Shown here: piece after piece, positions 16,299 to 23,906 of the stretch
Layout of the letters: every line of letters starts with the position of its first letter
Numbering within the stretch: position 1 is the stretch's first letter
NCBI RefSeq assembly: GCF_000372725.1
Contig: NW_005198318.1
Span: 26,510-50,415, forward strand
DNA: 23,906 nt
Direction: 5' to 3'
DNA from: Emiliania huxleyi CCMP1516
Lineage: Eukaryota; Haptophyta; Isochrysidales; Noelaerhabdaceae
The notes under the pieces: model-generated
Databases searched by the model: none
The model's input: the letters and a program-made list of their open reading frames with translations, nothing else
What the model was told of the DNA's origin: nothing
Program-made: the position numbers and the translations under genes

Positions 16299-17113
16299 AT
16301 GGATGCCGCCGCCCCCCCGGCCCCTACGGCCGACGCGCCGATGCACGACCGGCCTCCGTCGGACGGCTCTCCAGCCTCTCCGGCCGCTGCCGCCCGCGCT
16401 GCTGCCGATCCAGTCCCTCTCACGCTCAGCGATACCCGCACAACCTACGACAACTTTGAGGTCGCCGGCTTTGGCCAGGTGCAGCCACCACCTGCTTGCC
16501 TCCATGTTCACGCTTCGCGCCCCTCCCCCCCCGCTGACGCCGCCGCATGACCTTAGGTGAGGGGCACGACTACCCGCCTGGAAGGCGCTCTCATCAGCAA
16601 GTCACCCAGGCACCAACTCCTGGGCGTTTACGCTTGACTGCGAAACCATGCAGTGGATGCAGCTCGATCAAAACGGCGACGCCAACAGCTGGCCCCTGGG
16701 CGAGTTCCTTGCGCTCAGGATGAGGTGCGAGCCATGATGCTCGACTATCAGCGTGCACCAAGTCGCTCACATTCCGTGAGTTCGTCAACGGGCCGAACTC
16801 TCCAAGTCGACGGCGATCTCGAACTCCGACAACTGGACCGGTGCACCAGCCGCGGAGGACGATGGCTCCCTCGACGACATCCCTTCATCGACGGACGCCT
16901 TCACCGCCGCCGGCCCTGGGCCATCCAGCGCGGCCTCCGACGGCCTGCACGTGATCGAGGTACAGAAACGGTGGCTGCCGCAGCTCACACCCTAATCTAT
17001 CTGCCTTAGGCACGGAGCCAACGGAGCCATCGCGCATGCCCGCATCGCGTGCGGCTCCGAGGTCTCCCGCCAAGACCGGCTCGGCGCGGCGCGTGGCCGC
17101 ACGCCGCCGTTGA
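16299..17113 (+). CDS. putative multi-exon gene, function unknown
   Basis: Several coding-like pieces lie on one strand. Exon 16299-16478 starts MDAAAPPAPTADAPMHD, is Ala/Pro-rich and ends TYDNFEVAGFGQ. A 78-nt GT-AG intron (16479-16556) leads to VRGTTTRLEGALIS. The next piece, in another frame, reads FTLDCETMQWMQLDQNGDAN then SWPLGEFLAL (about 16627-16716). A later Ser/Ala/Asp-rich stretch contains AISNSDNWTGAPAAEDDGSL (about 16799-16960). A basic tail after an AG|G site at 17010 ends at TGA 17111-17113 (SRMPASRAAPRSPAKTGSAR). I cannot join pieces two to five with ordinary introns and do not recognise a family. It may be a low-complexity regulatory protein or a decayed gene. Confidence 0.3.
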
Positions 17114-17489
17114 AAAGGCGATAGGAGAGGGGAGAGCGCCGGCCACATCGAGCGAGCGCTGACGTGTAAGGTGTCTGCGCTGCTCCGGTGTGTGTGGGAT
17201 TATGCCTCCCCCCATCTGTGCGGCGAGGTGTTTGCGGTGGGTGCGAAGGCCGATCGTGCGCGATAGCCTCCCATTGTGCGTGGTGTGTCGGTGTCGGTCG
17301 TCCGGAGCGTGTGGCGGCGCCGTTGCATGCAGCGACTCTGCTCACGTGCCACGACTGCTTTGACTGACTTATGAGTGCTGATGGATGATCTCCGACAACC
17401 CAAAACCAAAATGAAAATGCGGAGTGGCCCCACTTTGGCGTGCAGATCCTGCGTCTCTCACTGCCCGAACAACAGAGGCAGGTCCCCCA
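17114..17489. other. spacer between convergent putative genes
   Basis: No coding signal recognised. The sequence is mixed GC-rich DNA without clear repeats. Confidence 0.5.
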
Positions 17490-17717
17490 CTAGTTCGAAA
17501 GTAAAATCCGTAACTCATCGGCGTCGGAGGAGCGCGCGACCTCATCCGGCGCGCCGGGCTCGGTGAAGTACTTGCGCCACCCGCCGTCCTGATAGAGCTC
17601 GGCGCGGAACCGTTTCCAGCACTTGAATGAAGACCCTCTTGAGAACTCGTCGCGCAGCGCGGCGTCGCGCACCTCAGGTGGCGGTGCGGTTTGAGCCGGA
17701 AAAGTAGATGCCCACAA
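17490..17717 (-). CDS. possible C-terminal exon, unrecognised
   Basis: The frame ends at TAG 17490-17492 and has mostly G/C third positions. It reads EVRDAALRDEF, FKCWKRFRAELYQDGGWRKY and FTEPGAPDEVARSSDADEL. An AG|GTGCGCGAC acceptor at about 17677 would begin the good part. An upstream piece on the same strand, GEFDEMMGYL (near 17,790-17,825), may belong to the same gene. Aromatic and charged content suggests a globular cytosolic protein. I do not recognise it. Confidence 0.28.
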   Translation of the reverse strand: MWASTFPAQTAPPPEVRDAALRDEFSRGSSFKCWKRFRAELYQDGGWRKYFTEPGAPDEVARSSDADELRILLSN

Positions 17718-17859
17718 GTGCGAGCGTCAGGCTGGGCGGCAACTGTATGCTAGGGCTGAGGGGCGACAGACGGCCGGCGGGCAGAGGCACAGGTAGCCCA
17801 TCATCTCGTCGAACTCCCCTCGAGGAACTCCCGCCTTCGAATTTCTGGGTCTCGGTTCA

Positions 17860-18175
17860 CGGGTGGTTCGCGAACTGTGGTTCGCGAAATGTGTCGGTGT
17901 GTAAGAGGTGTGAAAGTAAGCTTGGTTCATGAACTAGTTCAGTGGTTCACCCTCGAACCCCGACCGTAAACTCTGAACCGTGAACTCGAACCGAGGCAGG
18001 ACAAACAAAAGGGCGAACCGCGAAGCGTGAACGAACCAGGCGGGCGCGGCAGCGTCGGGCCGAACCGTGAACCGTGAACCGTTGCACCCGCCCCGAGTCC
18101 GTGAACCGCGACCGTGCACGAACCGTGAACCGCGAAGTAGTTCATGAACCGGGTTCACGGTTCACCTCGTGAACT
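17860..18175. repeat. GAACCGTGAAC / GTTCACGGTTC degenerate palindromic array
   Basis: Words such as GAACCGTGAACC, GTTCACGGTTC, GTTCGCGAAC and GTTCATGAAC occur in both orientations throughout. Palindromic GTTCATGAAC copies lie near both ends (about 17928 and 18140). The repeated theme is GAAC and its complement GTTC every 8-12 bp. It is not coding. Confidence 0.85.
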
Positions 18176-18298
18176 GAGAGGTCTGACCTCCACGCCTTGG
18201 TGCGAGTCCGAGTGGCTGCCAGTTCGACTCTGGGGAGGATCGAACCATTAACATACGTTCAAAACACTCGGTGTCGAACACCTCTCCGACGCGCTCGA

Positions 18299-18930
18299 CT
18301 AAAGTATGGTAGCTCCGGTGAGATCTCCCAGGTCGACGGCGGTCTGCGAAGATTTGAGTCCCTTCGTGTGTGACTGTGAGCTACGAAAAAGATCGAAAAT
18401 AGTGCCTAAGGTAAGCCGGGGGAACTCGCGTCCCGGAACGCCTGCCCTACCTCGAAACACGGCGGTATCATCAGACATACAGCAGCACAGGCAGGAGGCT
18501 TGGCCTGTACAAGCTTTTCCGGCAAACAAAAAGGAAAACAGAGACTCCAAGTGCTCCAGAGGTTCCCCAGCAGCCAGCACTTGCGTTTCCGGAAATTTCG
18601 AGGGAAAACAGAGGGTGTTTTGGTGCTCCATTCTGGAAACTCGCGAGTTTCCCTGAGTCTGAGAGCTGGTCCCAATGGGGCAAAATCTGAGGCAAAATTG
18701 AGGAAATCGAATTTCCCGGGGTTTCTCCGCAAAATTCCCGGTATTTTGCCGATTTTGCTGATTTTGGCCCCAAAACAGCCTCAGGGGACTCGGCTCAGAG
18801 CCCCCAAAATTGACGATTTCCACGGAGTTTTCCCGGGAAAATAGAGAGGAAAAGAGAGGGTGCTGTAGAGAAAAAAGGAAAGGAAAAAGAGACGGGGTGC
18901 GAGAGGAAAAGCTTGTACAGCCTAAAGGGC
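18299..18930. repeat. A/T-richer block with inverted repeats, possible decayed element
   Basis: Composition shifts to GGGAAAA/GGAAAA-rich DNA unlike the flanks. CTGTACAAGCTTTTCC at about 18508-18523 is matched by its exact reverse complement at about 18904-18919. A perfect 18-bp palindrome (GGAAACTCGCGAGTTTCC) lies at 18635-18652. No transposase frame or target-site duplication is visible, so this is at most a non-autonomous remnant. Confidence 0.55.
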
Positions 18931-19147
18931 ATCCTATATTCTTCTCTCACTCCTCTGTCCGTGCCTTGGTCTTGTCGTTGTTTCGCACCCATGTCTGTAT
19001 GGCAATCGAACCTGCCGTCCCCACTACCTGTAGTTCACTTAAGGGCGTGACGCCCTTAGTTCACTCGTCACCCCTCCGGCGAACTCCTCTTTTCTTTCGG
19101 GAAAGCGGCTCCCGTGGTGTACCTACCTGTGTGTTAGTGCCAGTGCG

Positions 19148-19200
19148 CGCCAGTCCCGTGCCCAGTGCTCGTGCGAGAGGAGTTGGTTCTAAAATTCTTT
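19148..19200 (+). promoter_or_regulatory. promoter-like module upstream of glycosyltransferase gene
   Basis: CGCCAGTCCCGTGCCC (19148-19163) then CTAAAATTCTTT (19189-19200), the same pair as at 11609-11652. Here it lies about 310 nt before the chosen ATG, which suggests a longer 5' UTR, an unrecognised 5' exon or an unspliced leader intron. Confidence 0.35.
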
Positions 19201-19511
19201 CTGTCTGTCCGGAAGGGAGTCTCTCTCTGCTGGTGTCTATCTGTCAGTGCGGGCAGCGTGCAGCTGCAGGCAATCGCGGGCGCTATTTTGTCGTACTCGT
19301 CTTCGGCGAGCGCTCCAAATCTAGACCCCATTGCCTTCAAGGAGGCTGCTCTCGCGCGTCTCAGGAATGTAGCCGTGTCTTTTGATTCAAACAACTCTCT
19401 CTTGATTCAGGGTGCCAGGGCGGTAAAATCATTTACCTCATCTTCAAGCCGCTGTCCCGCCCGCCCGCTGTGCTCTCACCCGGGATTCAGCAGGGCCTAT
19501 TTGACATTTCA

Positions 19512-20650
19512 ATGAGCAGCGATTCGTCTACGCCCGCGGCGACTCTCGTCCTCATTGCATCCACCGGTGTCGTCGCCTTCGCATTCGGCCGCTGGACCGC
19601 GCCAGCGACTCACGCGCCATCCATCCCAAGGGTGCCAAGGGCGGCAACGGAAGGAGGCGGGCATCGGCTCAACAGCCGATGCGTCAACCACTCTCACACT
19701 CCTTCTCTGGTCCACAACCTCTCCAAGCTCGAGCGGGTGTGTACCCTCTCAAGGCTGCCCGACACACTCCGGAGCCGCACCCACCTCTTTGCCATGGTAG
19801 CGCCCAACGATCTGCTCGGGCACTGGCTCGCGCACTACGCGGCGCTGGGCATCGACTTTCGGCAGCGGTCGCGCGTGATCCTGCACACGGGCGGAGTGGG
19901 CGCCGAGCAGGCCCGAGCCGCGAGGCAGCTCCTCAGTGAGTACGGCGTGCCGGCAGACCTCGCCGTGAACTGGTCGTCTGCGCTGAAGATGCGGGCGGCC
20001 GAGGCGTATCTGCGCTCGCTCCCTCCGTCCGGCTACCTGGTGTGGGCCGACTCGGACGAGTTCATGCGCTACCCGTGCGCTCTCGCCGAGGCCAGCCGCA
20101 GCGACAAGGTCGCGGTGTTAAGCTCGATGGTCGAGCGCGTCTCGCTGCCGTGGCGGCTGCGCCCGCCCACGCCCGGACAGCGGCTGAATGCGAGCTACCC
20201 GCGGCGCTGCCTCGTAACCGCGTGCCTCATCTCGGAGGCGGGCGTGGGCGTTGCGACCAAGAAGCCCGCGCTGATACCGGCCACGAGCCAGACGCGACTG
20301 GCGAGAGCGCCTTCCCCTCACTCTGTGACCAACAGCGAGCAATCCGTGTCTAGGTGACGGACCGGCTGGGAAGGCGGATGCGCCCCACAAGCTCACACCA
20401 CCTCGCGTGCGTCGACGACGCGACGGGAGAGCTGAAGCACTGCAAGATGGACCTAAAGCTGAAGGCGGTCTTTGACCACTTCCGCTTCACCGGCAGCACG
20501 ATGCGGCTCCTCTCGGAGAAGACGCGCCAAAAGTTCCACGCCGTTCGCAAGTACGAGGCCGAGGCCCTGATGTTTGCTCGCGACCGCTCCGGCGGGTGGT
20601 CGTTCTCCAACGAGAGCATTCGCGCTCTGAGCAGGGTCTGCTGGACGTAA
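19512..20650 (+). CDS. membrane-anchored glycosyltransferase-like protein
   Basis: Two exons (19512-20279, 20354-20650) joined across a 74-nt GC-AG intron give 354 aa. An N-terminal hydrophobic segment (about residues 10-25) after a short tail suggests a type II Golgi membrane protein. The lumenal part carries THLFAMVAPNDLLGHWLAHY, RVILHTGG and GYLVWADSDEFMRYPC, with a DxD-type Asp-Ser-Asp at 180-182 expected to bind metal and nucleotide sugar. Exon 2 contains MRPTSSHHLACVDDATGELK, FDHFRFTGSTMRLL and ends RALSRVCWT. The layout resembles GT2/GT92-like enzymes that transfer sugars to glycans; substrate unknown. ATG 19512 is the first in-frame ATG before the membrane segment. The frame is open for some distance upstream but without conserved text. 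Confidence 0.72.
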
Positions 20651-22222
20651 GAGGTTTTTTGTCTTTTCAGGGGGTCCTGCCGGCTCGGGCTGAGGTCAGG
20701 GTGACCCACTGCCGGGTGGAAATGTCGGAATAGCCTTCCCGTGGAAGCCAGAAAACGGCTCGCACACCATGTCAAAGCTCTCGCCAAGCTCCCTCGAATC
20801 TCAGTTTTTGCCTTGCGTGAAGAGCAACTTAAGAACTTTTGCACATCTAAAAAATAAAACAGACAAATAAATAAAAATGAAATAAATAAAACGGTCATAC
20901 TCTGAGACGAGATGGGATTTAGGGACATGTGTCCCCGCCCTGCGATCTTCAATCCGTTCCCCTCACCCCTCGTTGAATCACAACCCGACACAGAAGAGCG
21001 GCAAGAGTTGGGGCTGCCGCTACGGCTGCGGCTACGAGAGGGGCCGGGGTCGCGGGAGAGCCGCTGCGCAGCGTGGACGCGCCTACACCGCTCTTGCTCC
21101 GCTCGCCACCTCTCGCAAAGGTCCAAAGCCATAGCCACCACCTCCTCCGGCAGTCCTTTGCCGTATCTTGCCGCCTCTCCACGTCTGGAAGAGCTCGTCG
21201 TCATAGCCGCATTGCATCACAGGACACAGCCTGCTGAACTGCGTCGTGGGTCGTGTAGGATCCCTGCCGCCATTTCCCGCGCCTTAGTAAAACAGATAGA
21301 GAGAGAGAGTACACAGTGATATTTTTGATTTTTATCCAGAGTGAATTTTGCCCAAATGGCAATCGGCCGACCCGGCCGCCTTGCGCGCTCCCGCTGTCCA
21401 CACTCTGTCTCTACGTATTAGGCAGGTTCTACAAATGAAAAGAAGGGGTCGCTTTCTACTATACAGAACACATTGCCAGGCCAACCCTGCGCGTGTGCAT
21501 CCTGGCGGGATGGTCACTTGATCAGAGGAGAGATACGGGGACGGCGGCGGGGAGAGACCTGGGGAGATAGCAGATACGGGGAGGTGTCGTGAAAAACTGG
21601 TCCAAGCTAGGGCTCGTGGTGGTGGTGGGGCTGGGGGGTGGGGCTGGGGGGGTTGGGGGGGGGCAGAGTCGAGAGTGCAGTCTGCACGCACACACACATA
21701 TACGGGGTGTGGAGGGTGAGTTGACCAAGGGGTTGTGCGCCGGGCCCTCCTGCTCGGCTCCAGCCGGTAGACAAGTCTTGTCATCAACAGAGTACTCGAG
21801 TAGAAGGATCTGACCTCGGGGCCGATGTGACCAAGCGCTGGTAGCGTGGTTTTACCTCACACCCATGGTCTCACAGTGTGCCGGCAGTCGCCGAGCAGTG
21901 TCGCTCACACAAGCCGCAGCACAAGTGACTGAGGGCCAGTGAGGGCGAGCCCATCGCTGTCACAGCTGTGGCAGCCGCACAGTAGGCTGTGTCAACTGTG
22001 CAGAGTGTGTGAGCAGCCGCACTAACTATCACTAAAGTTCATTCACACGCACTAAATTTACGTAAACGCACAACCCCGGGCCCCGAAATCGCACAGTGAT
22101 GACAGTGACATGCAACACGGGGTCCCAGGGAAGGCGAGCAAAAACCTTATCGCGCGCGCTAGACGCCGACTCGGAGGCCGCACCGGTCAGGCGCGGTTCA
22201 CCAGAAAACGCACAGCTTGCAC
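20651..22222. other. 1.6-kb spacer between glycosyltransferase and Rmt2-like genes
   Basis: An AATAAA-rich stretch (20849-20893) could serve polyadenylation of the upstream gene. A minus-strand coding candidate lies at 20960-21204. A G-rich tract at 21605-21665 (GGTGGTGGGGCTGGGG-like) could form quadruplexes. 21870-22080 holds many GTGTC/CACAC words. No other gene is recognised. Confidence 0.5.
20960..21204 (-). CDS. possible SR-rich ORF, unrecognised
   Basis: From an ATG at 21204 a coding-like frame reads GLPEEVVAMALDLCERWRAE, then a basic stretch and SRSRSRSGSP. Further on it enters A/T-rich DNA where codon pattern fades, so a splice site or stop outside this frame is likely. It could be the first exon of an SR-type protein or a chance frame. 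Confidence 0.2.
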
Positions 22223-23212
22223 ATGGCAGAAGCACACCTACCGCCCGTGACCAACCTACCTCCCATCCGCTACCCTCCCGACGCGTCCACGGTGCCATGG
22301 CTCGAGCAGGGCACGGAAGAGATGGCGGAGGACCGCCTCGTCGACGCCGCCGGGTGTGCAGTCATGATGCGATGGGAGACTCCGCTCATGGAGGCCCACG
22401 CGGACTTCGTGTGCGCCGAGTCACGTGGGAAGGTCCTGAACGTCGGCCATGGCATGGGCATCGTTGACGCCGCCATCTCCCGACACAGCCCGCGGCTGCA
22501 CGTCATCTGTGAGGCTCACCCATCCGTTCAGCGGAGAGCGGCGATGTTTGCCACGCGCTGCAAGGGCGGCGGCGGCGTGGGCGGCGGCGGCGAGGGCGGC
22601 GGCGGCCGCGCTAGCAGCAGCGAGCAGAGGTGCGTTGTCGTGCGAGGGCGGTGGCAGTCCGCCGACGTGCAGGCGGAGCTCGAGTCGCTCGGTCCCTTCG
22701 ACGGGGTGTTTTTCGACACGTACGAAGAGACGGTCGAGGACTTTCTCGCCCTGCTGCTGCGGCTGCTGCGACCGGGGGGGCGCTTCTCATTTTGCAACAT
22801 GTACCAGCCGCACGACGCGGTGAGGCACGTGGCGTACAGTGCCTACCTGCAGGCGCGGCTCGCGCCGCTCGGCCTCAGCTGCTGCTTCGAGCGCCTCGAG
22901 CTTCGCGTCCCGCCCGAGACGTGGCGCGGGCTCCGACTCAACTACTGGCCGCACGCCAGCTACCTCCTCCCCCGCTGCCGCCGCTCCGACCCGGCGGCGA
23001 CGCCGCCACGCCCGCTAAAGCGGCGCCGCTCTGCGGCGGCGGACGGCCCGCTGCCGCCGACCCTGGAGCCGCTCGACGGCTTGCTGTGGTCCGCAAAGCA
23101 CTGGGCGTGCCGCAGTGCCACACGCGACTCGTGCGCCGGCCGAACGGGCGCCGCGCCGACGCTCGCCCTCGCTTGGGAGAGGTGTGAGGCGTTGTTTTGG
23201 GGCGATGGCTGA
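22223..23212 (+). CDS. Rmt2-like arginine N-methyltransferase
   Basis: SAM-dependent methyltransferase related to Rmt2, which methylates the delta nitrogen of arginine (in yeast on ribosomal protein Rpl12), and to GAMT. The single exon gives 329 aa. VMMRWETPLMEAHADF (47-62) is followed by motif I VLNVGHGMGIVD (71-82), motif II CEAHPSV (96-102), FDGVFFDTYEE (159-169), LLRPGGRFSFCN (181-192) and a C-terminal LNYWPHASYLLP (239-250). The acidic EAHP favours Rmt2 over GAMT. Yeast Rmt2 has an N-terminal ankyrin-like region, which is absent here. A Gly-rich insert (about 115-128) interrupts the fold between motif II and the next strand. An extra tail (254-329) includes PLKRRR, a possible nuclear signal. 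ATG 22223 is chosen over an upstream non-ATG extension. Confidence 0.88.
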   Translation: MAEAHLPPVTNLPPIRYPPDASTVPWLEQGTEEMAEDRLVDAAGCAVMMRWETPLMEAHADFVCAESRGKVLNVGHGMGIVDAAISRHSPRLHVICEAHPSVQRRAAMFATRCKGGGGVGGGGEGGGGRASSSEQRCVVVRGRWQSADVQAELESLGPFDGVFFDTYEETVEDFLALLLRLLRPGGRFSFCNMYQPHDAVRHVAYSAYLQARLAPLGLSCCFERLELRVPPETWRGLRLNYWPHASYLLPRCRRSDPAATPPRPLKRRRSAAADGPLPPTLEPLDGLLWSAKHWACRSATRDSCAGRTGAAPTLALAWERCEALFWGDG

Positions 23213-23390
23213 GGTCCGCCGTGGCCCCGTACACTTCGCCGTGCAACCACGTGTGCAAGGAAACTCCGCCCCCGCCCGTCACGACTGTCGACTCACGTAA
23301 TAACTAACGTATCGTACTTTGAATTTTCTCTACCGTCCTCATTGCTCTTTGTGACGAGATCGATGGCGGTTTGTAATATGTAAAGCAGCT
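23213..23390. other. short spacer between convergent genes
   Basis: This 178-bp stretch is more A/T-rich than its neighbours and contains the presumed 3' UTRs of both genes. No structured element is seen. Confidence 0.6.
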
Positions 23391-23906
23391 CTACCCGCGC
23401 CCCTCTTCGTCCCCGCCGTCCAGCAGCGAGCGTTGGCGGCCGCTAGCGCGGCCAGGGGGCAGCGCTCGCCGCCGCTCGGGCAAGCCGAGCCGGCGGCGGT
23501 GCTGCGCCCGCCCCGCCCGCGTGAGAGTCCATGCGGCCTTGGTGGCGGGCGAGACCGCCTCCTCCGGCCGGACGAAGCCGCCGCGCCGCGCCGAGTAGCT
23601 CAGCGCGGGCAAACGCGGCAGCGCGACGTGCGGCGTGAACTTGCGCGCGGCGATGGTCGCCGGCAGCGCCCGCTGCTCGTCGGACGGCGGCAGCCCCGCC
23701 TCCTCCATCATGCGCAGCACGGAGGCGGCACCCGGCTCGCCGGCGCGGTGTATCTTGTCGCAGAGCTGCAGCGCAAAGGCGTGCGCGCGGCCCGTGTGCG
23801 GCAGAGCGTACTCGCCGTGCAGAGACCCTAGGAGGGGCCCAGGAGGGGTCCAGGAGGCGTCCGGGCAGGCCACCTTCCCGGAGGAGCCCACACACTCGCC
23901 GCTGCA
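23391..23906 (-). CDS. partial gene, unrecognised (5' part outside window)
   Basis: The terminal exon is 23827-23391 and ends at TAG 23391-23393, with very high G/C third positions. It reads SLHGEYALPHTGRAHAFALQ, LCDKIHRAGEPGAASVLRMM, LPATIAARKFTPHVALPRLP, a Gly-rich GGFVRPEEAVSPATKAAWTL, then a basic tail. A 68-nt intron (23828-23895) with GT donor and AG|G acceptor contains a threefold CCTCCTGGGCC-like repeat; 11 bases of the upstream exon are visible. The middle looks helical and globular and the TLTRAGR text could be a winged-helix edge. I cannot name the family. Confidence 0.5.
   Translation of the reverse strand, partial: CSGECVGSSGKVACPDASWTPPGPLLGSLHGEYALPHTGRAHAFALQLCDKIHRAGEPGAASVLRMMEEAGLPPSDEQRALPATIAARKFTPHVALPRLPALSYSARRGGFVRPEEAVSPATKAAWTLTRAGRAQHRRRLGLPERRRALPPGRASGRQRSLLDGGDEEGRG

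Noticed and set aside
18190..18305. Possible degenerate tRNA or tRNA-derived SINE
   Set aside because: Fragments resemble A and B boxes on both strands, but spacing is wrong and no cloverleaf can be folded.
20350..21204. 284-codon minus-strand frame
   Set aside because: Its C-terminal half is antisense to the glycosyltransferase second exon and crosses an AATAAA-rich 3' region. Only the first part near 21204 is kept, with low confidence.

Overview
The window looks like nuclear DNA of a GC-rich, intron-rich unicellular alga with a plastid. Evidence: split protein-coding genes for eukaryotic trafficking proteins (epsilon-COP, a Qb-type SNARE, a UBX-domain protein), two probably plastid proteins (a CSP41-type protein and a lumenal-type FKBP), coding exons with strong G/C at third codon positions, introns mostly of 60-180 nt, and abundant short tandem repeats in introns and intergenic DNA. 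A haptophyte (Emiliania/Isochrysis-like) fits best in my judgement because of the many GC-AG introns and the 10-11 bp intronic minisatellite. A pelagophyte or dinoflagellate cannot be excluded without a database search.

Layout: 3' end of a UBX-domain gene (+, to 613); repeat-bearing DNA with two weak coding candidates; Vti1-like SNARE (+, 2544-3031); epsilon-COP (-, 4460-5563); repeat-rich spacer (TGTAGAG and AATCTCC arrays); FKBP (-, 7229-7825); an intronless ORF broken into three frames and probably of mobile-element origin (+, 7944-9406); a gene-poor purine-rich spacer; nucleoredoxin-like gene (+, 11693-12292); CSP41-like gene with eight exons (-, 12677-14335); sulfotransferase-like gene (-, about 14746-16051); two unrecognised gene candidates (about 16299-17113 + and 17490-17717 -); repeat blocks at 17.8-18.9 kb; glycosyltransferase-like gene (+, 19512-20650); Rmt2-like arginine methyltransferase (+, 22223-23212); and a partial unrecognised gene (-, 23391 to the window end). 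Gene order is mixed in strand and function. I see no operon-like grouping, RNA gene or CRISPR array.

The most interesting signal is the introns. I could place 17 introns by protein continuity (16 firmly, one tentative). All end AG and are followed by exonic G. Nine start GC, seven GT and one GA. In at least seven the first bases of the intron are a copy of the first bases of the downstream exon (9 to 22 bp, some diverged). This looks like intron gain by duplication or by introner-like insertion. Five introns in two adjacent genes also share a CTCTTCACAG-like box 16-29 nt before the 3' splice site. A second cross-gene signal is an AAAATTCTTT/TTTTGCGC-type A+T-rich motif in sense orientation shortly upstream of several start codons.
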